Of a stretch of 64,000 nt of DNA, positions 12,048-23,793 are shown one piece after another. The stretch's first letter is position 1. Each line of letters begins with the position of its first letter. The DNA comes from Ailanthus altissimus. Taxonomy: Eukaryota > Streptophyta > Magnoliopsida > Sapindales > Simaroubaceae. Under the pieces are notes generated by a model. It ran no database searches, was not told where the DNA came from, and saw only the letters and a program-made list of their open reading frames with translations. Where the stretch lies: the NCBI GenBank assembly GCA_946807835.1, contig OX327702.1:10540001-10604000 (forward strand), given 5' to 3'. A program made the position numbers and the translations under genes.

Positions 12048-12510
12048 TTATCTTGGCTTAATAATTAATTTATGTTATCCTATTTGATTTTTAGATATTT
12101 AATTTTTTTAGATATTTTAAATATTTTTAAAATTTTACAATTATAAATATTGTAATAAAAAGAGATCGGTGAGAGTCCCTAAGAAATTCTAACCATCAGC
12201 CAACCACTAGTTTGAACTCTCACTTATTCCACTTGTCCAACCTCCTTCGATTGCCCAGTCCTTAGCTTATCCCATCAAATTGGAGACTTGGTTAGAAGAG
12301 GTTAGATGAGAGTAGGGTTAAGGTTCAAACTAGTGGACTATGATTAGTAGCTAGTTAAATTTTTTTGGGAACTTCTACTGATCTCTTTTTATTACAATAT
12401 TTATAATTACAAAAATTAAAAAATATTTAGATAATCTAAAATAATTTAATATCTAAAAATAAAATAAAATAACATAAATTAATTATTAAATCTCAAAATA
12501 AATTTTTTTC
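12048..12510. repeat. Long inverted repeat (hairpin/foldback MITE), about 460 bp
   Basis: The left arm (about 12,048-12,262) and right arm (about 12,290-12,510) are reverse complements over nearly their full length. Shared blocks include TTATAAATATTGTAATAAAA with GAGATC next to it, CACTAGTTTGAAC, and TAATAATTAATTTATGTTAT. The loop is only about 25 bases. The transcript of either strand would fold into a long imperfect hairpin. This is typical of a foldback MITE and a possible source of small RNAs. No coding frame. Confidence 0.75.
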
Positions 12511-13440
12511 GACGATCCTCCTTACACTTCGCGACATGCCGACGGATGTACGCTCAGCTAAAATGATTAGAATATGTTAAAGTTTAGTTACACATATTGC
12601 AACACAATATTATAATACAATTATTTTCTATTTGCGTTGAACCTCTAATTAAAAACTAATTTGAAATAAACTTCATTGTGTTGTTACATTGTAATTGCAA
12701 TGTATCTTCATCATTACTATTGAGAATTAATATTATTGTTATTATTTTGGGGTGATTGAGAGTTTATTTTATAATAATTTGTAATTTAAAAACTCTAATT
12801 AGATAAATGAAAATTGAAAAATAAATAAATAGTTTGAAAAAATATAATTTTTAAAGAGAGTTGAAATAATTTAAGAGAGCATTAGGAGAGTTTTAAGTTG
12901 AGTTGAGAGAAGATTAAGAGAGTGAATGTAAAGAGGAGAGTGAGTGTAGAAAGGAGAGAGTGAGTAGTATGAGTGAGAAGAGGGGAAAGGGGTGCCCCGC
13001 CCCTCCTGTCCACTTAATTGTTAAGGCAACCCCTCTCCTCTTACCCGCTAAGGCACCCCTCTCTTAACCATTGATCATCGGTTAAAATGATCGTTGATCA
13101 ACGATCTTTAAAAAATTAATGATTTTTTATTGCTACGCTTGCACTATAGGTGCAATAGTTTTTTTTGCAAATTTTTTTTATTTAAAAAAAAAAAGAAAAT
13201 AGCTTATAAGCATGGTCCAATAGGCTAGACGTACCAGTGGGCCATGCTGGGTCGTGGCCCTTGCATGAAAGTTTACCGGAGCCCAATTTTCATAGGCAAT
13301 ATTAAATATTATTTTTAACCTCAAATATTTAATATTGAGTTACATGAGATTAATAAATATAAATTTAAGTCATTATTTTAAATTAAAATTTTAAGTTAAC
13401 ATAACCTCAATCATATATATATATTTATAATATATATTAT
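12511..13440. other. AT-rich DNA with a purine-rich tract
   Basis: A GAGAGTGAGTG-type purine-rich tract lies at about 12,840-12,990, followed by a short GC-rich patch. Words with GGCC near 13,200-13,310 recall the 11.6-kb patch. No gene. Confidence 0.3.
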
Positions 13441-13451
13441 TTTGAATATAT

Positions 13452-13554
13452 TTGATAGTGAAAGATCTTGTGATACACTCACATGATATTACACCTATAT
13501 ATATATATATATTTGAAATTGAAAGATCTTATGATACACTCACATGATATTACA

Positions 13555-13596
<42 letters not shown>

Positions 13597-13612
13597 AAAG
13601 TGAAAGATTACC
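13452..13612. repeat. Tandem ~65-bp repeat containing (TA)n microsatellite
   Basis: The unit TGAAAGATCTTGTGATACAC, then CACATGATATTACACC and a (TA)n tail, occurs twice in full with a third truncated start at about 13,595. The second TA tail (about 13,557-13,592) is longer. This looks like local slippage or unequal exchange. Confidence 0.75.
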
Positions 13613-14350
13613 AAAAACAAAAACTAACAGCAAAAATTCAACTTAGAGTTGATATTATTGATATGGAGAGAATAACGAGTCAGAATAAATAAGAATTGTG
13701 TTTGATTCTTCTAAGATTTCAACTTAAGCCCAATCCTTTTAAAAATTCATTATAACCTACTAGAAGTTCTATTACATGAGCACCCAAGATTTGTCCATAA
13801 GGGAATATCCTTAGTATTTAGTCATTGGCCACGTAAATCTTCAACGAAACTGATTACATAAGTCCACTAAGGCTGACCAGCCTCTATAGGCAGACGAAAA
13901 AGTGCTTATCCATCATCGATCGAGGACTTTGATTACTTACTCTTGAGGACCCCAAAATTATAGATGTTCCAATTCTAAAATGGCTCTACGCATCTCAAAT
14001 TCAATTCTAGAATTTGGTAATGCTAATTTGTAGGGTTGTAGCGCTCACTTTTTGCCACACTTGGCACTGCAGCACTGATTTTCTAGCATTGCAGTGTTGA
14101 TTTTTTTATCAACATTATTGCAGCACTGTTTCAGGTACTGTAGAAAGTACTATTCTAGCACTGTAGCATTGAGTTTTTGCTTAAGTTTTAAATTTTTGTT
14201 TTTCAGATTTTCATCACAAATAGTTCTGTTGACTTTTAACCTACAAAATAATAATAAAACAAATAAAAAGCCTAAAATTCACACTAAAATGAACAAATGT
14301 TAAATTTATGGAAGCCCAAATAATAAATACAAAATATGCCTATTAACACA
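13613..14350. mobile_element. LTR-like remnant related to 25,985-27,290
   Basis: Shares the GCACTGCAGCACTG-type motif and the following stretch (tttctcaaattttt..., then a GTTGACTTTTAACCTACAAA-like block) with the region around 27,000-27,260, in the same order. No coding sequence. Judged a decayed piece of the same Ty3/gypsy LTR family. Confidence 0.35.
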
Positions 14351-14409
14351 TTCACTCATCAAGTCAAAAGCATCATTATTATTCAAAAGAGAGCGTAACT
14401 GCCACCAAG

Positions 14410-14485
14410 GAAAGAAACGGGAAGCGTGACACTTAAAAACATGAAGTGAAAGAAACGGGAAGCGTGACACTTGAAAACATGAAGT
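14410..14485 (+). repeat. 38-bp tandem duplication
   Basis: Two units (14410-14447 and 14448-14485) beginning GAAAGAAACGGGAAGCGTGA differ by a single base. Confidence 0.85.
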
Positions 14486-14579
14486 GCTCGCTGATAAGAG
14501 TCCTGTCTATTAGGAACAATGTTGCGTGAGAGTAAAAGGCCATGTTTTTTTATAAAAAAAGATGACACATGTCACATGC

Positions 14580-15260
14580 TAGATTAGGGTGTGAACAAGA
14601 GTGCTATTTAAAATTTGGACTTAGGCCAGGCCTTTATTGGGGGATATTTATTGGACCTATTATTATATGAGGCTAATAACCCATTTTACTATGTCTCTTT
14701 TAAGGAGGCCCATGATATTTAAGTAGCCCATATCAAATTTAAAAGCATGAATTTCATCCTAATGTAAAACCAAATCAAGTATTTTGTTCATGTAAAACCT
14801 GACCCACTAGCTTACAAATCTTAGAAATGGGTCAAGAAAGGTTTGACAAAGCGGAAAAGGAATTGAGTTATTATTTTATTCATATTATGACTTAATAAGT
14901 TGAGTTTTTATTAAAGGATGAATCTTTTCAAAAAGAGGTAAAATCTCTTAAATTTCTTTCTTAAATTGATTGCATCATATGTTATAATTAACAAGAACCC
15001 TAATTAAAAACAACTTAATCACGTTATATATGCCTATGCGTAATCCAAGCATAATTTGGATTTATATTTTATAAATAGAGGCAATTAACTCATCATTATT
15101 CATTCAAGTTTTGGGCTTTCAAACTTATAGCATCTTGCTTGTCTTTGAAGAATTCCAATACACAACATCCATTTTTTTGAATAAAAATTGACTTGAGAAT
15201 CGAAGTGTCTTTTTTTTTTTGACAAGAGGACGGTGCTCTTTAAGCAAATTCAATTATACT
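14580..15260 (+). mobile_element. Probable LTR remnant (U3-R-U5 like)
   Basis: A TATA-like TATTTTATAAATAGAGG lies at about 15,064-15,080. About 60 bases downstream comes a leader-like stretch, then TGACTTGAGAATCGAAGTGTC (about 15,190), which resembles the CTGACTTGAGCGTCGGAGTG motif found near the end of many plant Ty3/gypsy LTRs. No flanking gag-pol was found. Family call is from motif memory only. Confidence 0.4.
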
Positions 15261-15650
15261 TTGAGGGTAAAAAGGTAATTTTTATAGAGTTCCAAACTTT
15301 GGAGCTCTCAATTCCTATGCATCCAATTTTGATTGTAAACAACTATTCTAAGCCTTCAATCTCTTAAATTTTGATCCTACAATCATAGCCTTAGTTATAC
15401 TCTCAACCACATCAATACATGCTTAAAAAATTCCTAAATCAAGATAAAATAATATTTATATCCTTCTCTTTCAGTTTCTCCTTATAAGCATAAAAAATAA
15501 ACATACTATCTTGCAAAGCCTACATAAGATAAAGATGGAATTAGATTCACAAATAGTGAAGGACAAAAGAACATCATTCGAAAAATACATATAACAATCA
15601 TCATCCATGATTAAAACTTTTTAATTCCCAATTCTTGCAACTCATCTTCA
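15261..15650. other. Intergenic DNA, nothing recognised
   Basis: AT-rich; no reading frame or repeat was supported. Confidence 0.35.
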
Positions 15651-15659
15651 AAATCACTC

Positions 15660-15893
15660 TCTTATCTTTCTACGTAAACAGACCATTTAAAATAGTAGCT
15701 AATTTCACTGGGTTTGTTCGCGGTACAGTTGATAAGTCTCCTTTCACAAAGACAGGAACAAAATTTTGACCATACTTGGGAGGAGATCTTAGAATGCCAT
15801 TGGATTCTGCTACACCGTCTGGCCTTGTAATGCCACGCAAACTTGGAACACTATGTGCCCTTCTAGATCTTATCTCTCAAGGAGGGGTGGGAT
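15660..15893 (-). pseudogene. Exon-like fragment of an unrecognised protein
   Basis: On the - strand about 65 codons are open without Met. They include RRAHSVPSLRGITRPDGVA, then ESNGILRSPPKYGQNFVPVF and VKGDLSTVPRTNPVKLATIL, before a TAG just after NGLFT. Composition is far less A/T-biased than the surroundings, with many Pro, Arg and Gly codons, which suggests real protein ancestry. An in-frame TGA lies just upstream. I do not recognise the family. It could be a captured or decayed host exon. Confidence 0.35.
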
Positions 15894-17176
15894 ATGTTGT
15901 TTTTAACAAGGATTTACAGCATAATGTAACATTAAAAAATTTTAGATAAAAACTCTTTTTATCTTTCATTAAATCTTTATAAATAGATAGTTTTGGTGTA
16001 TAATTCAAAATAAAAAGAATAAAAAATATGCATTGAATCTAAGCTTAATTTTTTTTTATCAAAGAATTTCAAATAAAGCCTCTTGATTTACAGTAAATGA
16101 AAGAGTGGGCTACTAATTTTTTTCTCTAAAAGAAAAATACGTTTTCTAAAAGTGTGTTTGGCGTGAATATATGTATGCGTAAATCTCTATTTGTCTTTCC
16201 ATCTCTTCATTTTATAATATTTCAATTAAAACAAACTCTTTTAATTTAATTGAATAAATTAACTAATAATATTTACTAATTAATTAATTTAACAATTATC
16301 TCCTTCAAAATATGATGACATTAACATGAGCCAAAAAGAGTCATACTCTTTTTAGTTTATGTATAACGCCTAGTAATTGGAAATTAGAAACTTCTAATTT
16401 TGACTTATCAAAATTAATTTTTATTAAAAAAAATTTAAAGAAAACATTCTCTCGTCTTTTTTAGGAGAGATACATGTTCAACATAGAGAAAATTTCTGTG
16501 TTGGACATGTTTCTCTTCGTGAAGGAGAGAAAATCTTTTTAGATAATTTTAAAAGTTATCCAAAAACTCTCTTTGATAATTTAGTAAATTATTCTTGAGT
16601 TTTTATCTATTTAATTTCTCAAATTAAATATTATATTTGGATAAAATATTATCTCTAAAATTAAATAATTTTTAATGAATTAATTTGATCCAACTATAAA
16701 TAAACATACGTATTTTGAAAACTATTTTTTAGATAAACACTTTTTATAATAACACAATTCCTTTTAATTGGTCATTGTAATAAATAAAAAGGTGATATTG
16801 GAGACCTATGGACCTCGATTTTTAGCTCCAATAAGTTTTGGATAGTTAATTAAACTCTTTAATGAATTAATTCAATTTATTAATTTTAGTGTTATTCCAC
16901 TAAAAATTAAAATTACACTCTTGAAATTACAGATATAATTTACTTAGAAAATTTAAAGTAATCTATTGATTTAATCACTATATGCAATTCAACAATTCAT
17001 AGATGATTCATAATTAAAGTTAGGTCAATCACTATTTTACCCCACTAATTACATTTTTATCCTTAAATACTATTAATTTATTAGTGAATAGTTAATTTGT
17101 AAACTTGTTATAAATTCAGTGCTCTAACCTTTTAGTTTTAGAGCTAACACTTAAGGGAACATTTTTTTTTAACTTT
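15894..17176. other. AT-rich intergenic DNA
   Basis: Nothing recognised beyond a short inverted motif (GAGAGATACATGTTCAACA and TGTTGGACATGTTTCTC near 16,464-16,515). Confidence 0.4.
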
Positions 17177-17774
17177 TGTTAGAAATGAGTGGATTCTATA
17201 TCTGTAAATTACATTCTCAACTACTTATCTCACTATGCCACTAAAATACAAGTTTTTAGCTTGTTTTTCTGACAAACTGTAATAAGTATTTCAAATGATA
17301 GTGACATAAATAGGAGTTTATGATAAAGGATTAAAATTTATTAGCATATGATCATCAGTTAACATTATTTGAATTCTTAATTAACAAAGATATTTTTTTT
17401 TTCATAAGAATTCAAATTACATTTAATTCAATCTTATATAATCATATTATATAAAGTGCCTCCACCATAATGTCACTACATTAATGATCTAGATAAAATC
17501 AGTATATTCTCAACATTTGTAGATCGCATTAGTAATATTTAATTAAAGATCTCAAACTTTAATTAATTTATTATGAACTATTCTATTTATTATCAATAAT
17601 CGTATTTCTCTTGTATATAATTATTATATACTAAGGTTGTGGTCACATAAATAAACTCGAGATTTTATGATATTTATATCATAATATTATAAATATTTTT
17701 TAAGTATAAAATTGCAGTTTTATTTATTTCATAAAAATAGTACAAATACATGCTTTTGGGTACTATTCCTAACA
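17177..17774 (-). mobile_element. 3' LTR of a Ty1/copia element, 598 bp
   Basis: Read on the - strand it starts TGTTAGGAATAGTACCC, directly after a purine-rich AAAATGGGAGAT polypurine tract, and ends TTTCTAACA. This gives the TG...CA ends and TGTTAG/CTAACA short inverted repeats expected of an LTR. It follows the RNase H end of the copia fragment in the right place. The matching 5' LTR is not present at the other end. Confidence 0.8.
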
Positions 17775-20110
17775 ATCTCCCATTTTCCATAAAGTAAGTG
17801 AAACATGTCTTTTAAACTTATGCATTCCATATGACTCTCAAATATCCTACCTGGTAATGTCTTGGTGAACGAGTCTGGAAGATTGTTCTTAGATGTTATC
17901 TTTATGACCGTCACATCACCTCTAGGTATGATTTCCCTGATCAGGTCATATTTTCTCTCTATATGCTTTGCTCTATTGTGGCTCTTAGGTTCTTTTGAAT
18001 TTATCACTGCACTACTGTTGTCATAGTAAAGGGTCAATAGTTTATCCACGTTTAGAACTGCTTTCAAATTAGTAAAGAACTTCCTAAGTCACACTACTTC
18101 TTTAATTGATTCACTACTTCATAGTTGAATCAACAGTGCTAGATTGTTTTACACTTCTTTGACTATGGATCTGCCACTAAGAGTAAACACTGACCCAAAC
18201 ATTAACTTTCGATTATCTTTGTTTGATTAAAAATTAGAATCAATGTAACTAGTAAGGTTTAGGTCTCCACTAGAATATACAAGCATACAGCTTCTTGTTC
18301 TCAAAAGATACTTGAGTATATGCTTTACCACAATCTTGTAAGTCAATCCAAGGTTGGAATTGATAACGGATCACTATTTTTTCTACGTAGCAAATGTCAA
18401 GCCTCATGCACAATATAACATACATACGATTGCCAACTACTGAGGCATATGAAATTTATCTCATATCTTCTTTCTCTTAAGGTGTCTTAGAACACTGCTC
18501 TTTAGAAAGAACAATTCCATATCGACTCGGTAATTAACCCTTCTTGGAATTTTGCATCCAATATTGCATAAGAACTTTATTGATATCCAATGCTTGAGAT
18601 CGTGCCAAGAGTCTATTCTTGCAATCTCGAATAATTTGGATCCCAATAACATAACTCGTCTCTCCTAAATCTTTCATTTAGAATTGTTTGGCTAACCATT
18701 TCTTTACATTTGATAGTGTTTCTACATCAATCCCAATGAGTAAAATGTTATCCATCTAAAGTACTACAAATACTTTTTATATACTTGCATACACGAGGTT
18801 TATCAACATTCTGCTTGAAACTATAAGATTTTATTGTCTCATTAAATCTTAAGTTCCAAGACCTCGAAACTTGCTTAAGTCCATAAATGGACTTGAGTAA
18901 CATTCATACTTTCTGCTCCTAGCTTTTCACCACAGACCCCTTTAGTTGTATTATATAGATGCTTTCTTTAAGATAGTCATTTAGAAAGATTGTCTTGATG
19001 TTCATTTTCTATATCTCATAGTTGAGACATGCTGAAATGGATGAAGATATAAATGGATTTGAGCATAGTTACTAGTGAGAAAGTCTCTTCGTAGTCGACT
19101 CTCTCTTTTTAGGTATAACCCTTTGTCACCAGTCTTAACTTGAAATTCTCTACTTTACCATCTATGCCTTTTTTCTTCTTAAAGATTCATTTGCACCCAA
19201 TAGGCCTAACATCTTCAGATAAATCTACAAGTTCTCAAACTAAATTGAAGCACATGAACTCTATTTCTTAGTTCATGGCTTCTTATCATATTTCTTTATC
19301 AGAATCTTCCATTGCATTTGTATATTTCAATAAATTATATTGGCTTGTGTCGAACACAATTAATTGTGTTTCTCCATCTTCTCTATGACGAGTAGGTAGT
19401 CTTACTACCCTTCTACTACATTGAGGTGCCAATGTATTCTGATCAAGAATAATGATTTCCTAAATTTGTCATTCACTAACTGTTGACAGTGAAAGTCTAA
19501 TCTGATCGTAAAGCATTCCCTCTAGTATAACCTTACTACAAGGTTTGAAGTTCGTTATATTATCATTCTTAAGAAAAGTGTTATTTGTTGATATAGTCAC
19601 ATTTTTTTCTTGAGGACTATAAAATAAACCTCTTCTTATATCTTTAAGATAGCCTATAAATAGACACACTTTTGTTTATAGTTCAAACTCTTTAGTCTTT
19701 CACTTCAACATATATGTCGGACACCCCTATATGTGAAAATGTTATAAACTAGGTTTATTACCATTCTACATCTCTAAATGTGTATTCTGGACAAATTTAG
19801 AAGGTATTACATTCAAAATATAGATAGTTATTTGTAGTGCGTATACCCAAAATGAGAGCAGTATTGAATAGTACTTGTTATAGATCTAACCATGTCAGTT
19901 TAGTTTTCTTTCTCTCTCTATAACACCATTCTATAGTGGTGTTTTAGGTACTGTGAGTTAGGATAGAATACCAAGCTCTAGCAAGTGATCATTGAACTTT
20001 GTGTTAAGGTACTTACCACCTCAATCAAATCAAAGGGTCCTAAGTGATTTACTTAATTACTTTTCAACTTCTGTTAAAAATACCCTGAACTTTCCAAAAG
20101 TCTCAATATG
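17775..20110 (-). mobile_element. Degenerate Ty1/copia pol fragment (integrase to RNase H)
   Basis: On the - strand, from high to low coordinates: integrase core remnants (about 19,900-20,080; YLNTKF..LLELGILS followed by NGVIERE, the copia HNGVxERxNRT motif), reverse transcriptase remnants (about 18,700-18,900), then RNase H (17,780-18,067) with LYYDNSSAVINSKEPKSHNR, KHIERKYDLIREI and DSFTKTLPG. Frames are broken throughout. At the RT catalytic box the usual YVDD reads stop-Met-Asp-Asn (18,747-18,758), so the enzyme is dead. Gag, protease and the 5' LTR are missing; the fragment simply stops in integrase near 20,110. A 112-codon open piece covers only the RNase H part. Confidence 0.85.
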
Positions 20111-21354
20111 CCTAAAAGATGAGATCTAGATAACCTGTCATCCTAAAAAATATAAATTTTTTAACGTAAAAATTAAAGAACAAGCAAAGAATACATGCCC
20201 AAAACCTAAAACAAAATATAGAGAAAAACATTAAAAATAAATTTTAAGAGATTGATATAAAGACAAATCAAGAAAATAAAGAACTTACTTGAGGGCAAAA
20301 AAAAAAAAAAAAAACTATGAGCTTGTGCTAAGGATTAATTTCGCACAACATAAAATTAGAAATCCTTCAACAGAAATGTTTCTCTCACTAGAAAGCTCTC
20401 ATACTTTTTCTCTCTACAAATTTCAATAGCAATAACAATATAAAGAAGAAAAAGTGGCCTCTATATCTAGTCTTTACCCGAAAAGATCTCTCCCGTTCAA
20501 GAGACTAAGGGCTGAAAAAGACTCATATACAATGCGGCTTTTCATTGGAGAAATGTCTTCACTTTTACATAAATCTCCACTATTAAAGAGATTGAATAGA
20601 TCAAATAATGCCACATGGTCGACATTCAATGGTAGTTAACAATTCACATAACAATGGTGAGGTGACTGAAATGACACACGACTTCAAAAAGCTATTAATA
20701 TTGAAAGGTTAAGAACATTCTTGTCTCAGGAGTTTGGCTAAATTCCCAACTTTTTTCAAGAGTTTTCAAAAATACTAAAATTGTCACAATTTGTTAATGT
20801 TTTTCCTTTGGTTAGATAATGGAAGGACAAAATTGTAACTCAACACGAAAATTTAAAGTGGATTGATAGAGGCTACTGAGTTAGATGCAATTTGACATGC
20901 AATATGTCATACCGTGTCCACATATCATTCATAGATTGACCCATTAATGGAAAGATAAAATTAGTACAAAATTGTAATAATTTAAAAAAATTAAATTTTG
21001 GTCAACTCCTACCACTACTCTCACTTAACCCTAAGCCCTTATGTCACCTCCTCCTCCCACCATGGCTAGCCGACCCTTACATTGCCTCAACTTCCCATCA
21101 TTCATATTTCAGAACTTGGTGATTAAGCTTCTGAAATATTAAGCTTTACAAGGTCAAAAATGGCCTTGGAAGAAAATATTTATTCAAATCATAATCTTTT
21201 AGAAGCTTTTCTCAATCTATCTTTTAGTGTGCTTTATCTTTGCTTTTACTCATCATTGGTTGCAACATCCTTCAATATATCTATCTCTTCAAGTATCAAA
21301 TTGGACTTTTGGCTTCTAACCTTTCTAAGTTTTCCCAAAACCAATTCTTCTATG
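20111..21354. other. Intergenic DNA flanking the first family-L insertion
   Basis: Includes a poly(A) run at about 20,299-20,317. The stretch at 21,130-21,354, continued after the insertion at 23,554, may hold a coiled-coil exon on the - strand (separate entry). The remainder is unrecognised. Confidence 0.35.
21190..21354 (-). pseudogene. Coiled-coil exon fragment interrupted by a solo LTR (downstream half)
   Basis: Removing the LTR and one CTATG copy leaves a - strand frame of about 55 codons crossing the site. Upstream half (about 23,554-23,620): LKKLDEIWMKLQGVISELKN. Downstream half: IEELVLGKLRKVRSQKSN, then LILEEIDILKDV and a stop. The heptad-like Leu/Ile spacing and the KVRSQKSNLILEEI segment recall the K-box of MIKC MADS-domain proteins, but no MADS domain was found nearby, so the family is unproven. 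Further upstream the frame shifts. Confidence 0.3.
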
Positions 21355-23553
21355 TGTTGGAGCTGGTGCTCACGTGCTATTCCAATATTGTATGAATATT
21401 AATTGTTAATATTTATACAATAAACATTTCGAATAAAGATTGTTAATATCATATTAATATGGTAAAATGCTTGTAACATTACAGACATTGTTTGATCTGA
21501 AATAGTTCAGATCTGGTTTAAAGGAGTTTAGACCAGAACTAATAGTTATCAAAGCTGAGAGTTATAAATGCTAATAGTTAGCACTGTTAATAATTATCAG
21601 TTTATAAGAGTCAGCGAGGTCTAAAGAGTTAGAACTTTGTCTATAATGGGACAAAGACCTGAGAGTATACTTGTAATGATATAGTTGCAAAGAGTTGCAA
21701 TAGGAGCTAAGAAATATCATTATGTAAGTATGTCTCAAATATAATGTTCCTGATCTATGATCATCAATGCGGGTCTATCGGTGAATTCACAATATATAGA
21801 TTAGTGTATGTCTATATCTGACTAGTTCAGATGGTTGTTCTTAGCTGACCATGAGCTTAGAGCTTGTATAGACATGCGGGTATCCAGTCAGGACTGGATA
21901 CTGAACAGACTTATGAGGACCCCAATAGATATCCTATGAAACCGTCAAAGGAAGGTCCTCTCGAGTTGAGTAGTAATCGTGGTCCTTTGACCTGAGCGCC
22001 ACGGTGGTCTTGTGAGTGATCCATCATGCTTTGGTTCCACATATGTCAGAGACCTTTCATGGTCTGACCGCTATGTGTCGCTGGGTATGGTCCGATGCTC
22101 ATGGAGTCCGGTGTGCGTAGATACGGGATCCATCAGCTTACGTAGGTAAGTTGTATATCCGATGCTCCGAGATTGTATTTCATAAAGTCTTGTGGCCACA
22201 AGCATAAACCCGGGAAAAGAGTTTCCCACAGGGTTAAACAATATAGCAAAAATGTTTGCGTATATTGTTTATCGAGATACGAATCTGGAGATAAGATTAT
22301 TGGATGAGCAAATGGGGATTTGATGGTGCTGATCTATATCCCCGCACATCCAGGGTATAAATGATGGAAGGATTATACGTATACGTTATGACCTCAACTT
22401 GTATGGTCTGACACGCTGATTTGTAATATTCGTAACGTGTGCGTGGGGCATCGATTACGGATTAATAGAATAGTTCCATTTGACAAATCGGGTGTAGACC
22501 TAGAGAGTCCCAATATGAAATGTACTCTTTGAGCACTTGGGCAGTGTACCGTATTGAATTGTTCAATACAGTATAATTCAGCAATTACTAAGGTTACGTT
22601 AACTAAAGTATATGGTTAAATAATGGGACCCACTTTAGGTTAACTTAGTAACCGAGTAAGGATATAATAGTAATTTCACTTTATGATTATTTAATTGTTA
22701 AATAATTAAAATAAATATTTATTTGTTTAATCGTTAAATAAATGCTTTAACTTAACTAGGGTTAAAGGTTAACCATAAGGTTAAGTTAGTTAACTTTACT
22801 TAATGGTTAAGTAAATGTTAACCTAACCATGGTTAAGTTAGTTAACTATGGTTAAATTAATTAAATATTTATTAACTTAAAGGTTAAGTTAAAATAATCT
22901 AACTATGGTTAAATGTTAACTAAGGTTAGGTTAAGCCAAATGAAATGCAAATGAAATTCAAATTAGTTTGGAATTTATGCATTAGTATATAAAGTGAAAT
23001 GAAATTGAAAATCATTAATTTTTGAAATTGGTTTTAGATTTTAGGTTTTGCATTTTGAGAGCCAATTCAATTTGAGAAATTGAAATTGTTAGTTTTGTGT
23101 TTTAAGTGTTAGAACAACAAAACAAACTAGATAAATGGTTACTAAATGTAATAACTAAAAAACAAGATTTGTTTTATTTATTCAAGAGTTGAATAAAAGG
23201 AAAAACAAATTTGATTAAGTTAAATTGTTTAACTTTGAAAAATGTTTAAGAGTTAAACATACATGCTAGATTAAGATGCTGCCATTCTAGACAATCAAAT
23301 CCACCTTTGTTGATTGCTAGAATTGATCAAAGATTCATTTCATGGTGGACTTCAAAGAAAATTAATCCAAAGGCTTCATTGGTGATATTTCTCAATTTCG
23401 AATTTCAGTTTAATCAAATGTTATTTTCTGTGTTCATTATATTTAATCTTCCGCTGTGCACATGTATGTATGAGATATGTATATTGTTTGTATGATGAAC
23501 ACAACCCACATGCAAGCACCATAAGTTTTATTTGTACACCCCATAACCCAACA
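21355..23553 (+). mobile_element. Family L copy 1: long solo LTR, 2,199 bp
   Basis: Starts TGTTGGAGCTGGTGCT and ends CATAACCCAACA, i.e. TG...CA with TGTTGG/CCAACA inverted ends. It is flanked by a perfect 5-bp target duplication CTATG (21350-21354 and 23554-23558). No gag, pol or primer-binding site. A TATA box TATATAAAG at 22,986-22,994 would fit a U3/R boundary. The conserved core (about 21,480-22,640, e.g. TTTGACCTGAGCGCCACGG) is shared with the other five copies. A GTTAA-rich tract lies at 22,720-22,960. Closest relative in the window is copy 4, inverted. Confidence 0.85.
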
Positions 23554-23793
23554 CTATGTTTTTAAGCTCAGATATTACACCTTGTAACTTCATCCAAATT
23601 TCATCAAGTTTTTTTAGGTTATGATGGCTTCGCAACTATTTTGTTCACATCTGTCACGTGGATGTCATGTTTTATATTAAATTCATTTGCAGTAAATAAA
23701 ACTCTCTGTGGCTAACCATTATCGTTGAATTGTTCAAGTATTAGTGATTGTTATATTTGACGTGATAGTGGTAGAAGTGGTGCTCATGACAGT

